DNA of 64,000 nt from Motiliproteus sediminis (GCF_017912535.1 NZ_JAERQK010000003.1:124001-188000); one strand, 5' to 3'; shown: positions 24,313-33,579, numbered from the stretch's first letter. Notes: a model not told the origin generated them from the letters alone. A program made the numbers and translations.

Positions 24313-24981
24313 ATGGGACAACTATTAGCCTTTGATGTCTACGGTACCTTGATCGATACCCAGGGAGTGATCACGGCGCTGCAAACGCGGATCGGTGACC
24401 GGGCGGCGGCGTTCTCCGCCCTGTGGCGTGACAAGCAGCTGGAGTACTCCTTTCGTCGCGGGCTGATGGGCCGTTACCGTAACTTTGGCGTTTGTACGGC
24501 CCAGGCGCTGGACTACTGCTGTGAACTGTTGCAGGTCGATTTCGATGAGCAGGACAAGCAGGCACTGATGGCCTGTTACGCCACCCTGCCCGCCTTTGCC
24601 GATGCCGAAACTGGTTTGCAGCGCTTGCAGGCGCAGGGCGTGCGCATGGTGGCGTTCTCCAACGGCACCGCAGATGCGGTGGCGGGCCTGCTCGCTCATG
24701 CCGGGATTGAGCACTATTTCGAGGATGTGGTCAGCGTCGACGAGATCGGTACCTTTAAGCCCAATCCCAAGGTTTACCAGCACCTGCTCACGCGCTGTGA
24801 CCAGCAGGCTTCGGCGACCTGGCTGATCTCCAGCAACCCCTTCGATGTTATCGGCGCCCGTGCCGAAGGGCTGCGCACGGTGTGGGTACGACGCACTCCC
24901 ACGGCGGTGTTCGATGCCTGGGAGTATGCCCCGGAGCGGATCGTAACGGAGCTGTCAGCACTGGCCGACGCGCTCGATTAA
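24313..24981 (+). CDS. Haloacid dehalogenase type II (HAD superfamily)
   Basis: 222 residues. HAD motif I is AFDVYGTLIDTQG with the nucleophilic Asp, motif II FSNGTADAV, motif III Lys in FKPNPKVYQHLL, and motif IV ISSNPFDVIGARAEGL with Asp. The FDVYGTL and SSNPFD forms are those of L-2-haloacid dehalogenases, which hydrolyse short 2-halo acids; many such genes in marine bacteria act on other phosphate or halo substrates. GGGAG lies upstream of the ATG. Its stop overlaps that of the opposite-strand methyltransferase-like gene by 4 bases. Confidence 0.87.
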   Translation: MGQLLAFDVYGTLIDTQGVITALQTRIGDRAAAFSALWRDKQLEYSFRRGLMGRYRNFGVCTAQALDYCCELLQVDFDEQDKQALMACYATLPAFADAETGLQRLQAQGVRMVAFSNGTADAVAGLLAHAGIEHYFEDVVSVDEIGTFKPNPKVYQHLLTRCDQQASATWLISSNPFDVIGARAEGLRTVWVRRTPTAVFDAWEYAPERIVTELSALADALD

Positions 24982-25757
24982 GCCGGTAGCGGCACTGCCG
25001 TCAGCGTCTTGAGGTAGGGGGCCAGATCGACGCCGGTTTCGCTTTTGAGTTCGGCAGCGCGCTGCGGCAGCTCGTTGAGGGCTGGCAGTTGCTTGGCGGC
25101 CACCAGTACCAGATTACTGGAGCGCGGGGGCTCGATCAGCCACACCGCTGGCAATTGGCGCCGAACCCTCATCAACAACGACAGCAGTTTGCTTTCGTCG
25201 ACACCGAGTAGATTCAGCACCAGTACCCCTGCAGAACCAAGCGGGCGCAGGAGTTGCTCGCAAAAGTCAGGTGCGTGTACCAGGGCCTGGTCGTTGCCGT
25301 CGTGCAGGTCACAGAACAGCAAGTCAAAGCGCAGCGGGGTAAGGGTGACAAAGTGCGCGGCATCGCCACAAATTACCGGATGGTCCGAAGCGAGCCCGAA
25401 CCATTGTTGTGCCGCCTCGATAATCGCCGGGTCTCGTTCGACGCTGGTCACCCGGGTCAACGGGAAATGACGCCGGAAAAAACGCTCAAATGCGCCGCAG
25501 CCCAGACCCAGATTCAACAACGAACGCGGTTGGTGCAGGGCGAGTGCTCCGGCGAGCATGGCGACAGCGTAAGGAAGTTGCGGTAGATCCGGCCGGTCCA
25601 GATGCTGTAGCCCCTGCAGCGTGGCGGTCTGCTCCCCCAATGTCAGCCAGCGCCAGCGCTGCCACTGTCGTACCCTGAGCGCCGCCGCTCCCTGTTGCTG
25701 CCACAACAGCTTACCTTCGTTGCCCCGCAATGCGGGCAGATCAGATAATGAGGTCAC
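24978..25757 (-). CDS. Spermidine-synthase-like / methyltransferase-fold protein
   Basis: 259 residues with a Rossmann methyltransferase fold resembling spermidine synthases: SLLNLGLGCGAFERFF as the nucleotide-binding loop, VTSVERDPAIIEAAQQWFG with the acidic residue, and FDLLFCDLHDGNDQ as motif IV. Spermidine synthase's catalytic DDG pattern is not intact, so a true aminopropyltransferase is unlikely. Its start overlaps the end of the upstream unknown gene by 17 bases, so the two are translationally linked. Function unknown. Confidence 0.7.
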   Translation of the reverse strand: MTSLSDLPALRGNEGKLLWQQQGAAALRVRQWQRWRWLTLGEQTATLQGLQHLDRPDLPQLPYAVAMLAGALALHQPRSLLNLGLGCGAFERFFRRHFPLTRVTSVERDPAIIEAAQQWFGLASDHPVICGDAAHFVTLTPLRFDLLFCDLHDGNDQALVHAPDFCEQLLRPLGSAGVLVLNLLGVDESKLLSLLMRVRRQLPAVWLIEPPRSSNLVLVAAKQLPALNELPQRAAELKSETGVDLAPYLKTLTAVPLPA

Positions 25758-26415
25758 GACGCAGCTCAGTCAGGCGTAGATCCGGTTGCAGTTGCAGCAG
25801 CAGGGTGCCATCACGGCCAAGACTGAGCTGTTCACCGTCGTAGCTGAGCTGCCAGCCATGGGGATCGTTGATCAACTGATGCAGCAGCCGTTCGCGACCG
25901 GGAGAGGGCGTGGCTTGGCCCAGCTGGGGCAAGGTCAGACGCAGTTGCTGATACTGCTCATTGGCGAGAATCTGGCAAAGCTCGGTCAGGGTCCAAACCG
26001 CCGGTATGGCCTGCAACGGCTCCAGCGTGCCGAGCAGAGCAGGGGATATCACCGCCGCTTCCTTGGCGAAAAACTTGCGGATGCGGACGTTTGCCGCCGG
26101 CCGGAAATTGCCGCTGTCACGGGCATTGCCGTCAAAGTTGACCTGCTGCAACCCATCAACCATAAATTGAAGGTCGAAGTGGCAGGCCTTGATAAACTGC
26201 CACGCCGGTTCCAGACTGGTGCGGGAGCCTATGCTGTACTTGGTCGCCTGACGCCCGTCGCGCACGCTACGATTGAGTAAAGTCAGGGTCAGAAAGCTAC
26301 TCTGCATATCCACCAGAGTATCCGGTTCGCTGACAAAGCAGTAGGGGCGTTCGCGCCGGCAAAAGGCGATCCATTGCTCGCGATTGGCGAGCGAAGGCAG
26401 CACGGGAATGATCAT
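25741..26415 (-). CDS. Hypothetical protein, 224 residues
   Basis: Starting at ATG 26415 (MIIPVLPSLANREQWIAF) this is a soluble protein without signal peptide. It has an N-terminal alpha/beta part (RERPYCFVSEPDTLV, FLTLTLLNRSVRDG), a central basic patch (NVRIRKFFAKEAA) and a leucine-rich end with several beta strands (SLGRDGTLLLQLQPDLRL). No family is recognised. It overlaps the spermidine-synthase-like gene and is divergent from the gene at 26485. A longer frame to 26604 is less likely to be used. Confidence 0.6.
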   Translation of the reverse strand: MIIPVLPSLANREQWIAFCRRERPYCFVSEPDTLVDMQSSFLTLTLLNRSVRDGRQATKYSIGSRTSLEPAWQFIKACHFDLQFMVDGLQQVNFDGNARDSGNFRPAANVRIRKFFAKEAAVISPALLGTLEPLQAIPAVWTLTELCQILANEQYQQLRLTLPQLGQATPSPGRERLLHQLINDPHGWQLSYDGEQLSLGRDGTLLLQLQPDLRLTELRRDLII

Positions 26416-26484
26416 CGGCGAAGGCTTTTTCGACTGGTCGAGCCCCACAGTATAAAACCGCAGACTACGGAGGCAACAACCACT

Positions 26485-26847
26485 GTGAAACTGATCAATC
26501 GTTCGGCCATTATGGTTCTGCCGCGACAACCTTACGCCGACTGGGTCAACGGGCTGGGTCCGGAGGTCAGCGGGTTGGACCACCCGATGGAACTGGAAGC
26601 GCATCGGCGCGAGGGACGGGTCTATCTGGTCGACGAGCAGGAGGACGCATTGGCGCTGGAAACCGCGGTGCCGGAGAATTGGCGCCAGATTTTTGAGAAT
26701 GAACTGGCAGCCTGGGACCAGTTTGCGGATGCCTGGCCGGGCAGCCTGAGTGAAGCCCTGTTTCGCGACTGGTTTGAAACCCGCGAGCTGTTGCTGGCGT
26801 TTGATCTCGGTAGCGAGCTGTTAATGACCGCGGAACTGGAAGATTAA
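26485..26847 (+). CDS. Conserved hypothetical protein, 120 residues
   Basis: The GTG at 26485 gives VKLINRSAIMVLPRQPYADWV, the start that looks natural for this family of short acidic proteins seen in gammaproteobacteria. GGAGG lies 11 bases upstream. The C-terminal half, WRQIFENELAAWDQFADAWP, is helical and acidic. No known domain, no export signal. Longer in-frame starts overlap the opposite gene and are less likely. Function unknown. Confidence 0.6.
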   Translation: MKLINRSAIMVLPRQPYADWVNGLGPEVSGLDHPMELEAHRREGRVYLVDEQEDALALETAVPENWRQIFENELAAWDQFADAWPGSLSEALFRDWFETRELLLAFDLGSELLMTAELED

Positions 26848-26868
26848 CCAAGACTCATAGTGCCGAGG

Positions 26869-26900
26869 TGTCATACCCATTTACGCGGCCGTATGATACA
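26869..26900. promoter_or_regulatory. Imperfect inverted repeat upstream of the DUF3422 operon
   Basis: TGTCATAC and GTATGATACA face each other across 14 bases, about 90 bases ahead of the start at 26987. The half-site GTATGACA recurs in the palindrome near 41340. No regulator is known. Confidence 0.25.
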
Positions 26901-26986
26901 AAGGTCGAATGACTTTTCTCATCGGCCTTCCCGGCGTTCGTTTTGCAACCCGTTGAATATCGTGCCGATAGTGTTGGAGTAGATCA

Positions 26987-28381
26987 GTGCACGAGCCAAA
27001 AACGGTCTCCATGACCTCTTTCGAGTCCAGCGCCGCGGCGCTGCGTCAGTCGCTGCCTAATCTGGCGGTTCACCCGCTGCGTGACGAGCTCTATAACGAA
27101 CTGCACAGCCGCCCCTATCAGGTGGTGGCGATGCCAGCGCAGATGACCCACATTGCGGTACTGCATGGGGGGCAGTACAAAGAAGCCGAGCACCAGTTGC
27201 TGACCGCGTTGTGCGAGCAGTATCAGGTGACCGGTCCGACCACCACCATGCCCTGTTTCTACCAGGACTTCGGCTTGTTCGAACTGCGCTGGGAGCGGCA
27301 TAACGAGTTCTCCGGCTACACCTTCATCCGCAAGGGCGAGCTTAAGAGCGAGCCTTTCCAGCGCAACGCTATCGATTATGCCCCCAAAGAGTGGATCGAC
27401 CGTCTGCCGGGGCAGGTGGTGGCGGCGTTCCATGTGCTGATTGAGGATGTTCGCGACGCCGACGAGCCCGCGGTGGAGCAGGTTGCCAACTATTTTGAGA
27501 AGCTGCGCCTGGTGGGCAGTCAGCCCGCTAATGGCAAGGCGATGGTGTGGACCACCTTCCGCCTTCACAGCGACGGCTATGGCCGTTTCATGATCTACAA
27601 TCGCGGCTTGAGCGAGTCCCAGTTGGGGCGCCTGACGCAGCGCTTTGTCGAGCTGGAAACCTATCGCCTGATGGCCAGTCTGGGGTTGCCGCTGGCGCGT
27701 GAGCTGTCGCCGCAACTCAGCCAGTTGGAACTGGAACTCAAGCAGGTAACCGATGACGTGGCGACGCCGGAACGCGGCAGTGATGACCGTACCCTGATGA
27801 TCAAACTGTCGAAAATGGCGGCCCAGGTGGAAGCGTTTCGGGCGCGGGCCAGTTACCGCTTTTCCGCTTCGATCGCTTACCACGGGGTGGTTCAGCAGCG
27901 CCTTGATGTGTTACGTGAGCGCGAGCGTGAAGTGGCGGGCCACCTGACCCTGAACGAATTTCTGGTGCGCCGCCTGACTCCGGCGGTGCGTACCTGCGAG
28001 GTGGTCAATAAACGCCTGGAGGATTTGTCCACCCGCGTTGATCGAGCCAGTCGGCTGCTCCGTACCCGGATCCAGCTGGCGGTGGAGCAACAGAATCAGT
28101 CGCTGCTTGGAGCGCTAAACCGCCGTAGCCGCATTCAGTTACGGATGCAGCAGACGGTGGAGGGGTTGTCGGTGGCGGCGATCAGTTACTATCTGGTGAG
28201 TCTGGCTAAACTGGGATTTGAGAGCCTGTACGAGTTAGGCGTCCCGTTGAATAAATCACTGGCGACCGGGATGGCGATTCCGCTGGTCGTTGGTCTGGTG
28301 TGGTGGGGCACGCGCCGCATCCATCATCACTTTAATTCGCTCGACCGTGGGGCACAGGCACGCGCGGCGGCAGAGGAGTAA
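26987..28381 (+). CDS. DUF3422 membrane-anchored protein
   Basis: 464 residues of the DUF3422 family. The N-terminal domain shows the family pattern HPLRDELYNELHSRPYQVV and WERHNEFSGYTFIRKG. The middle is helical, and two hydrophobic segments near the C-terminus (VAAISYYLVSLAKLGFESLY, ATGMAIPLVVGLVWWGT) anchor it in the membrane. The family is widespread in proteobacteria and uncharacterised. The GTG at 26987 has GGAG upstream; an ATG at 27011 is an alternative. It opens a tight four-gene unit with bolA, an ABC exporter and a PLD enzyme. Confidence 0.87.
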   Translation: MHEPKTVSMTSFESSAAALRQSLPNLAVHPLRDELYNELHSRPYQVVAMPAQMTHIAVLHGGQYKEAEHQLLTALCEQYQVTGPTTTMPCFYQDFGLFELRWERHNEFSGYTFIRKGELKSEPFQRNAIDYAPKEWIDRLPGQVVAAFHVLIEDVRDADEPAVEQVANYFEKLRLVGSQPANGKAMVWTTFRLHSDGYGRFMIYNRGLSESQLGRLTQRFVELETYRLMASLGLPLARELSPQLSQLELELKQVTDDVATPERGSDDRTLMIKLSKMAAQVEAFRARASYRFSASIAYHGVVQQRLDVLREREREVAGHLTLNEFLVRRLTPAVRTCEVVNKRLEDLSTRVDRASRLLRTRIQLAVEQQNQSLLGALNRRSRIQLRMQQTVEGLSVAAISYYLVSLAKLGFESLYELGVPLNKSLATGMAIPLVVGLVWWGTRRIHHHFNSLDRGAQARAAAEE

Positions 28382-28390
28382 GCAATCGTT

Positions 28391-28702
28391 ATGGGCATGC
28401 AAGCGATCATCGAACAGAAACTCAACGCCGGTCTCAAACTGAGTCATCTGGCGATCGAAAACGAAAGCCACCTGCACCGTGGGCCGGCCACCGACAGCCA
28501 TTTCAAGCTGGTGGTGGTGTCGGACGATTTTGCCGGCAAGGGACGGGTAGCTCGCCACCAACTGATTTACGGCCTGCTGGCTGACGAGCTGGCGCAGGAC
28601 GGGGGCATCCACGCTCTGGTGATGCACACTCATACTCCGGAAGAGTGGCAGGCCAATGGTCAGACAGTGCCCAAGTCCGCGCCCTGTCGGAGTGCGCACT
28701 AA
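28391..28702 (+). CDS. bolA: BolA family protein
   Basis: 103 residues with the BolA alpha/beta fold: ENESHLHRGPATDSHFKLVVVSDDF, RHQLIYGLLADEL and HALVMHTHTPEEW. BolA proteins bind monothiol glutaredoxins and Fe-S clusters and also act as DNA-binding stress regulators. The helix-turn-helix-like RHQLIYGLLADEL and the C-terminal Cys (APCRSAH) resemble E. coli BolA more than IbaG. It begins 9 bases after the DUF3422 gene and 6 bases before the ABC gene, an unusual place since bolA commonly stands near tig-clpP. Confidence 0.9.
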   Translation: MGMQAIIEQKLNAGLKLSHLAIENESHLHRGPATDSHFKLVVVSDDFAGKGRVARHQLIYGLLADELAQDGGIHALVMHTHTPEEWQANGQTVPKSAPCRSAH

Positions 28703-28708
28703 ACCACA

Positions 28709-30529
28709 GTGACCGCCCCCCTGACACTGCAGGCTGGCGCCACACACCGCCCCCGGCGCTACGACTGGCGTTTTGTGATCGCGGTGGCCAAGGAGCACCG
28801 TCGAGAGCTGATAGTCGCCAACCTGGTGGCGATCGCAGCCACCCTCGCGGCGGTACCCTTGCCGCTGTTGATGCCACTACTGGTGGACGAAGTGCTGCTT
28901 GAGCAGCCCGCTCTGCTGGTTGGCGTTATTGATCGCTGGAGCCCGGTTGAGTGGCACGGCCCCTGGCTTTATATCCTCGCTGTGCTGGCGCTGTCGGTGA
29001 TATTGCGCGTAATAGCGCTGGTGCTGACGGTGTGGCAGGGACGCCAGTTCACCATCATCTCCAAAGAGATCGTTTACCGGATGCGGCGGGGGTTGCTGCA
29101 GCGTCTGGGGCGCATCTCCATGGCTGAATATGAAACCATCGGCAGTGGTGCGGTGGCATCTCACTTTGTCACTGACGTTGACACCATTGACCGCTTTATC
29201 GGCAGTTCGGTCAGCAAACTGCTGGTGGCATCGCTCAGCATCCTTGGCGCGGCGCTGGTGCTGCTGTGGCTGCACTGGCAACTGGCGCTGTTCATCCTGT
29301 TCATGAACCCGCTGGTGATCTGGCTCACCATGGTGATCGGCAAGCAGGTGAAAAAACTCAAGCACGCCGAGAACAGCGCCTTTGAGCTGTTTCAGGGGGC
29401 GCTGACCGAGACCCTCGACGCGATCCAGCAGATCCGGGCCAGTAACCGAGAACGTCACTATCTGCAGCGGCTGGTCGATGGCGCTGCCGCGGTGCGTGAC
29501 CACTCCACCGCCTTTGAATGGCGCTCTGATGCCGCCAACCGTCTCAGTTTTATGGTGTTTCTGGTGGGATTCGATATCTTTCGCGCGCTGTCGATGTTGA
29601 TGGTGGTGTTTTCGGATCTGACCGTTGGCCAGATGATCGCGGTGTTCGGCTACCTCTGGTTCATGATGGCTCCGGTGCAGGAGGTGCTTAACATGCAGTA
29701 CGCCTACTATGCCGCCAACGCTGCGCTGGGACGGATCGACCGGTTGCAGCAACTGCATGAGGAGCCTCATTATCCCTGTCTGGAGGACCCGTTCGCCGGT
29801 AACCGTACCGTTGCCATTGAGCTGGACAACGTCCATTTTTCCTATCGTGCCGGTGAGGAGGTGCTGAAGGGGATCAGTCTGGCGATCGCGCCGGGTGAAA
29901 AAGTGGCGCTGGTGGGGGCCAGCGGCGGCGGCAAGTCGACTCTGGTACAGGTGCTGCTGGGGCTTTATCCGCCGCAGCGCGGGGTGATCCGTTTTGCCGG
30001 TGTACCGGTGGAACGAATCGGGCTGGAGCGGGTGCGCGATAACGTTGCCACGGTGCTGCAGCATCCGGCGCTGTTCAACGGCACGGTGCGCAGCAACCTG
30101 ACCCTCGGCCGTCCGGCGGATGATTCGGCGCTGTGGTCAGCCCTGCAGGTGGCGCAGCTGGAGGATTTTGTCGCGGCGCTGGAGCATCAGCTCGACGCCC
30201 GTGTGGGCCGTCAAGGGGTGCGGCTCTCCGGTGGCCAGCGCCAGCGGTTGGCGATTGCGCGGATGGTGCTGTCTGATCCCAAAGTGGTGATTCTCGACGA
30301 GGCCACCTCGGCGCTGGATACCGAGACCGAATATGCGCTGCACCGGGCTCTGGAGCGTTTTCTCTCCGGCCGGACCACGCTCATCGTGGCGCATCGCCTG
30401 AGTGCAGTGAAGCAGGCTGACCGGGTCTATGTGTTTGAAGATGGCCAGATCGCCGAGCAGGGCAGTCACCAGCAGTTGCTGGCGGAGAACGGCCTGTACG
30501 CCAAACTCTATGGAGAGAGGCAGCACTAG
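28709..30529 (+). CDS. MsbA-type ABC exporter (fused permease and ATPase)
   Basis: 606 residues: an ABC_membrane domain with six helices up to about residue 320, then the ATPase domain. Walker A is GASGGGKST at 403-411, the signature LSGGQRQRLAIARMVLSDP, Walker B KVVILDEATSALD and the switch His in VAHRLS. Such half-transporters work as homodimers and export lipids, peptides or drugs. Being sandwiched between bolA and a phospholipase-D-type enzyme suggests a lipid-related cargo, but this is only context. The start is a GTG immediately after bolA. Confidence 0.92.
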   Translation: MTAPLTLQAGATHRPRRYDWRFVIAVAKEHRRELIVANLVAIAATLAAVPLPLLMPLLVDEVLLEQPALLVGVIDRWSPVEWHGPWLYILAVLALSVILRVIALVLTVWQGRQFTIISKEIVYRMRRGLLQRLGRISMAEYETIGSGAVASHFVTDVDTIDRFIGSSVSKLLVASLSILGAALVLLWLHWQLALFILFMNPLVIWLTMVIGKQVKKLKHAENSAFELFQGALTETLDAIQQIRASNRERHYLQRLVDGAAAVRDHSTAFEWRSDAANRLSFMVFLVGFDIFRALSMLMVVFSDLTVGQMIAVFGYLWFMMAPVQEVLNMQYAYYAANAALGRIDRLQQLHEEPHYPCLEDPFAGNRTVAIELDNVHFSYRAGEEVLKGISLAIAPGEKVALVGASGGGKSTLVQVLLGLYPPQRGVIRFAGVPVERIGLERVRDNVATVLQHPALFNGTVRSNLTLGRPADDSALWSALQVAQLEDFVAALEHQLDARVGRQGVRLSGGQRQRLAIARMVLSDPKVVILDEATSALDTETEYALHRALERFLSGRTTLIVAHRLSAVKQADRVYVFEDGQIAEQGSHQQLLAENGLYAKLYGERQH

Positions 30530-30531
30530 CG

Positions 30532-31695
30532 ATGGCGCGACCGGTGTTACCGCTGGTACGGAGTGAATGGGTGCGCTTGAATCGGCACCAATGGTCCTGG
30601 CACGAGGGCAACTGCAGTGAGCTGCTGGTGGATGGCGCCCGCTACTTTCCGGCGATGCTGGGCGCGATCGGGAGCGCCCGTCGGGAGTTGTTGCTGGAGT
30701 TCTATTATGTCCGTTCCGGTGCGCTGATGGACCGCCTGATCGAGGCGCTGGTGGCCGCCAGTGAACGTGAGGTGCGCGTCTGTCTGCTGATCGACGGCTT
30801 TGGTGGGCGAGAGCTGGCCAGCGCGGATCGCCAGCGGCTGATCCGGGCCGGCGTGCAACTGGCGGTCTATAACCCTATCCGGTTGCGTAACGTCAGTCTC
30901 AATCTGGCACGCGATCACCGCAAATTGCTGCTGGTTGACGGTGAAGAGGTCTTCACCGGCGGAACCGGTCTTACCGATGAGTTCTACTCCGGCGCCACCC
31001 ATCAGCCGCCCTGGCACGAGCTGATGTTGCGTCTGCGGGGGCCGGTGGTCGGCGACTGGCGTACCCTGTTTGCCCGACAGTGGTGGTGGGTCACCGGTGA
31101 GCAACTGGCGGCGGCGAAGATGCCGCCCCCCTGTGGACACCAGCGGATGAAGATAGCAACGACCGCGGGGCCGCTGCATCAGGGGATCAAAGTCAGTTTC
31201 CGTCGTCAGATCAACCGCGCCGAGCAGCGGGTGTGGATGGTAACCGCCTATTTTCTGCCTTCCTGGTCGGTACGGCGGGCGCTGCGCCGGGCGGCTCGGC
31301 GAGGGGTGGATGTGCGCTTGCTGCTGCCCGGGCCTTACACCGATCATCCCTGGCTCTACCACGCAGCGCGGCGCTACTACCATCAGCTGTTGCTGGCTGG
31401 GGTGCGGATCTTCGAATACCAGCCGCGCTTTGTTCACGCCAAGGTGAGCCTGTGCGATGACTGGGTATCGTTGGGATCGTGCAACATGGACCACTGGAAT
31501 CTGCGCTGGAACCTTGAGGCCAACCAGGAGGTGCAGGATGCGGATCTGGCTGCCAAGGTGGTGCAGACGTTTGTCGCCGATCAGGCTGACAGCCAGGAGA
31601 TCACCCTGGCCGGCTGGCAGCAGCGCCCGCGCGGGCACCGCATTTTCAGTTTTGTCGTCGGTTACGTCAGCGCGTTGCTGTTACGGCTGTTTTAG
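30532..31695 (+). CDS. Cardiolipin synthase-like PLD enzyme (ClsB-like)
   Basis: 387 residues with two HKD motifs of the phospholipase D superfamily: ARDHRKLLLVDGEEVFTGG with His129/Lys131, and FVHAKVSLCDDWVSLGSCN near residue 298. Size and the region MVTAYFLPSWSVRRAL resemble ClsB, which condenses phospholipids into cardiolipin at the inner membrane. A hydrophobic C-terminus (FSFVVGYVSALLLRLF) could be an anchor. It begins 2 bases after the ABC exporter stop, so the two are tightly coupled. Confidence 0.88.
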   Translation: MARPVLPLVRSEWVRLNRHQWSWHEGNCSELLVDGARYFPAMLGAIGSARRELLLEFYYVRSGALMDRLIEALVAASEREVRVCLLIDGFGGRELASADRQRLIRAGVQLAVYNPIRLRNVSLNLARDHRKLLLVDGEEVFTGGTGLTDEFYSGATHQPPWHELMLRLRGPVVGDWRTLFARQWWWVTGEQLAAAKMPPPCGHQRMKIATTAGPLHQGIKVSFRRQINRAEQRVWMVTAYFLPSWSVRRALRRAARRGVDVRLLLPGPYTDHPWLYHAARRYYHQLLLAGVRIFEYQPRFVHAKVSLCDDWVSLGSCNMDHWNLRWNLEANQEVQDADLAAKVVQTFVADQADSQEITLAGWQQRPRGHRIFSFVVGYVSALLLRLF

Positions 31696-31751
31696 CCTCG
31701 CGGGAAGAAACGACTAAACTTCGACTGTGCGCAAGCGGAAGGAGAGTCGCT

Positions 31752-32138
31752 ATGAGCAGAGTGTGGGTCTGCCTGTTGTCGCTGCTGGTGGTGGCCTGTG
31801 CCCCGGTGAGTGAGCGCAGTACTGACACCGCCCCGGAAACCGTGCCACCCCGTGAAGAACAGGTGCCTGCGGCGACCGCGCCGGTGCAGTGGGTGCAGTT
31901 CGGTATGGTGCTGTCAGTGTCGTCGGTTGAGGTGGAGCAGGGCGATGGCGCCAACGAGGAAGCGCTGGATATGCGCATCCTGCTTGATAGCGGTGAAGCG
32001 TTGGATATCGTTCAGCCGGTGTCGCAGGCGGGGCGGCTTAATCGCGGTGACCGGGTGAGAGTGCTGCGTATCGGCGGCTTCAGCCGGGTAACCTTCTGGC
32101 CCTACGGCAACTTTTCACCCCGGCCGGAGCCCAATTAG
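31752..32138 (+). CDS. Lipoprotein of unknown function, 128 residues
   Basis: An export signal with lipobox LLVVAC at residues 12-17 gives a lipidated Cys17. The next 30 residues are Pro/Thr/Glu-rich linker, then a small beta-rich domain (FGMVLSVSSVEVEQ, MRILLDSGEALDIVQ, GDRVRVLRIGGFSRVTFWP) that looks like an OB-type barrel. I recognise no family. GGAGAG precedes the ATG. Its stop overlaps the UPF0149 gene by 4 bases. Confidence 0.7.
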   Translation: MSRVWVCLLSLLVVACAPVSERSTDTAPETVPPREEQVPAATAPVQWVQFGMVLSVSSVEVEQGDGANEEALDMRILLDSGEALDIVQPVSQAGRLNRGDRVRVLRIGGFSRVTFWPYGNFSPRPEPN

Positions 32139-32746
32139 CGTCGCCCTTTACCGGATTTTAACGGCGGCTTCTGTTTCTCTTCCGGTACCCGGAAGAACAG
32201 ATAGAGGTCGGTCAGCAGATCAGGTATTTCGTTGATCAGCTGCTGGCACAGCTTCCTGTCTTTGCGCATTTTGACCAGTTCGGGGTCGTCGAACAGTTCC
32301 GAGGCCAGCATGATCGGTAGCAGCAGTTCGGCAACCTCTTCTTCGCGCTGGCTGAACCAGGCGCTTTCGCGCATGAACACCCCTTCCATGAACGCCTGAG
32401 TCCATCCCTGCAGCAGTTGCTCTTCGTCGTCCAGCACCAGGTCGCATGGCAACTCCGGGGCTTCCTCCTGGTTGAGCTCTTCACTGATGGCGGCGAACTC
32501 CCGTTGCAGCCAGCCCTCGATCCGGTCTTTTTGGGTATCGTCGATATAGCCCGGAGTGCCGTCGAAGATCACTTCCAGCCACTCGTCGCTGGCGACCGGC
32601 TCCGGACAGATGGCCAGCGCAGAGAGCAGACCGTGAATGCCGATGTAGTCGAGTGCCTCTTCGGATACGGCGTCGGAGAAGATGAAACTTTCCAGCTCAT
32701 CGATTTCAGCTTCGGTCAGCGGGTTGGGCAGGGCTAGTGCGCTCAT
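32135..32746 (-). CDS. UPF0149 (YecA/YgfB) family protein
   Basis: A 203-residue acidic, helical cytoplasmic protein with the UPF0149 pattern LTEAEIDELESFIFS, GIHGLLSALAICPEPV, GWTQAFMEGVFMRESAWF and LASELFDDPELVKM. Family members have no settled function; some carry a C-terminal zinc motif (SEC-C), absent here. A basic tail (KQKPPLKSGKGRR) ends the protein. Confidence 0.85.
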   Translation of the reverse strand: MSALALPNPLTEAEIDELESFIFSDAVSEEALDYIGIHGLLSALAICPEPVASDEWLEVIFDGTPGYIDDTQKDRIEGWLQREFAAISEELNQEEAPELPCDLVLDDEEQLLQGWTQAFMEGVFMRESAWFSQREEEVAELLLPIMLASELFDDPELVKMRKDRKLCQQLINEIPDLLTDLYLFFRVPEEKQKPPLKSGKGRR

Positions 32747-32840
32747 GATGGCTCCGGATTGCTCAGCAGGCTCGTGGGTTGGCCGGATTGTACTCTGAAA
32801 GGGGCAGCGTAGCGACCGCTGCGGCAGGGTCGCCGCGGCG

Positions 32841-33296
32841 TCACTCTGAGTCGGGGCGGCGCCGATTCACCAGACCCTTTGCCGCCATCACTCCCACACC
32901 GACAATCGACAGGTAGAGGGTGCCGATATACCAGCCGGCGCCCCAATTGGCGCTCTCGTGGACCGCATAGGTGAGGTAGATGCCCGAAACCATCATCAGC
33001 ATGCCGATGATCACCGAACTGGTGCGTCCGGCGATCAGGGGCTTTGGCTCATCATCCTGCTTGAGGTAGATGGAGCGGATCTTGCGATTGATGTAGGCGG
33101 CCACAATCTGGTGCTCTTCCTGCGATTTGTCCAGACTGTTCATGATCTCGATATCCTCTTTGAGGTAGAGGCGGGGGCGCGGCAGCATCGACTTGATCTT
33201 GGCGATGGTGAGAAAGACACCGACCGCGGAGCTGATCACCGTAACCGCCAGTTTGGTGTTCTCCGCTACCAGCAAGGCAAGCAGTTGTTCAATCAT
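32841..33296 (-). CDS. Hypothetical inner-membrane protein, 151 residues
   Basis: The ATG at 33296 has AAGGAGA upstream. A first membrane helix (LAVTVISSAVGVFLTIAKI) is followed by a cytoplasmic charged part (PRPRLYLKEDIEIMNSLDKSQEEHQ). Two further helices follow: SSVIIGMLMMVSGIYLTYAV and WYIGTLYLSIVGVGVMAAKG. The tail is basic. No family is recognised. The gene stands alone. Confidence 0.65.
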   Translation of the reverse strand: MIEQLLALLVAENTKLAVTVISSAVGVFLTIAKIKSMLPRPRLYLKEDIEIMNSLDKSQEEHQIVAAYINRKIRSIYLKQDDEPKPLIAGRTSSVIIGMLMMVSGIYLTYAVHESANWGAGWYIGTLYLSIVGVGVMAAKGLVNRRRPDSE

Positions 33297-33579
33297 GGGC
33301 TTCTCCTTGGCGTAACCCGTCACCTGCTGCAGTTTAGCCGCCGCACGGGTGCGCTTCTCGAACGGCCGTATGAGAGGGACAGCTTGCCCTCGGCTCCGTT
33401 GCGCAGGCATCCCAGTGTGAAGCAACTGGCTCAGCGGTTACTGGCATTACCCCGGTAGCCATAGGTGATGCGTTCTTGCGTCAGTCCATTAAGCCGCGGG
33501 TTAATAACAGAAGAGTGGCCGCCTTGTGGGGAACGGTTGGCAGTGACAGCAACCGGCGCATCCCCCATAATCCCCGCCC

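Noticed and set aside
26869-26890. PhoB box (GTGTCATA)
   Set aside because: The second CTGTCA half at the right distance is missing.
28877-30064. Minus-strand ORF of 395 codons opposite the ABC exporter
   Set aside because: His/Gln-rich, no domain; it mirrors the coding strand of the exporter.
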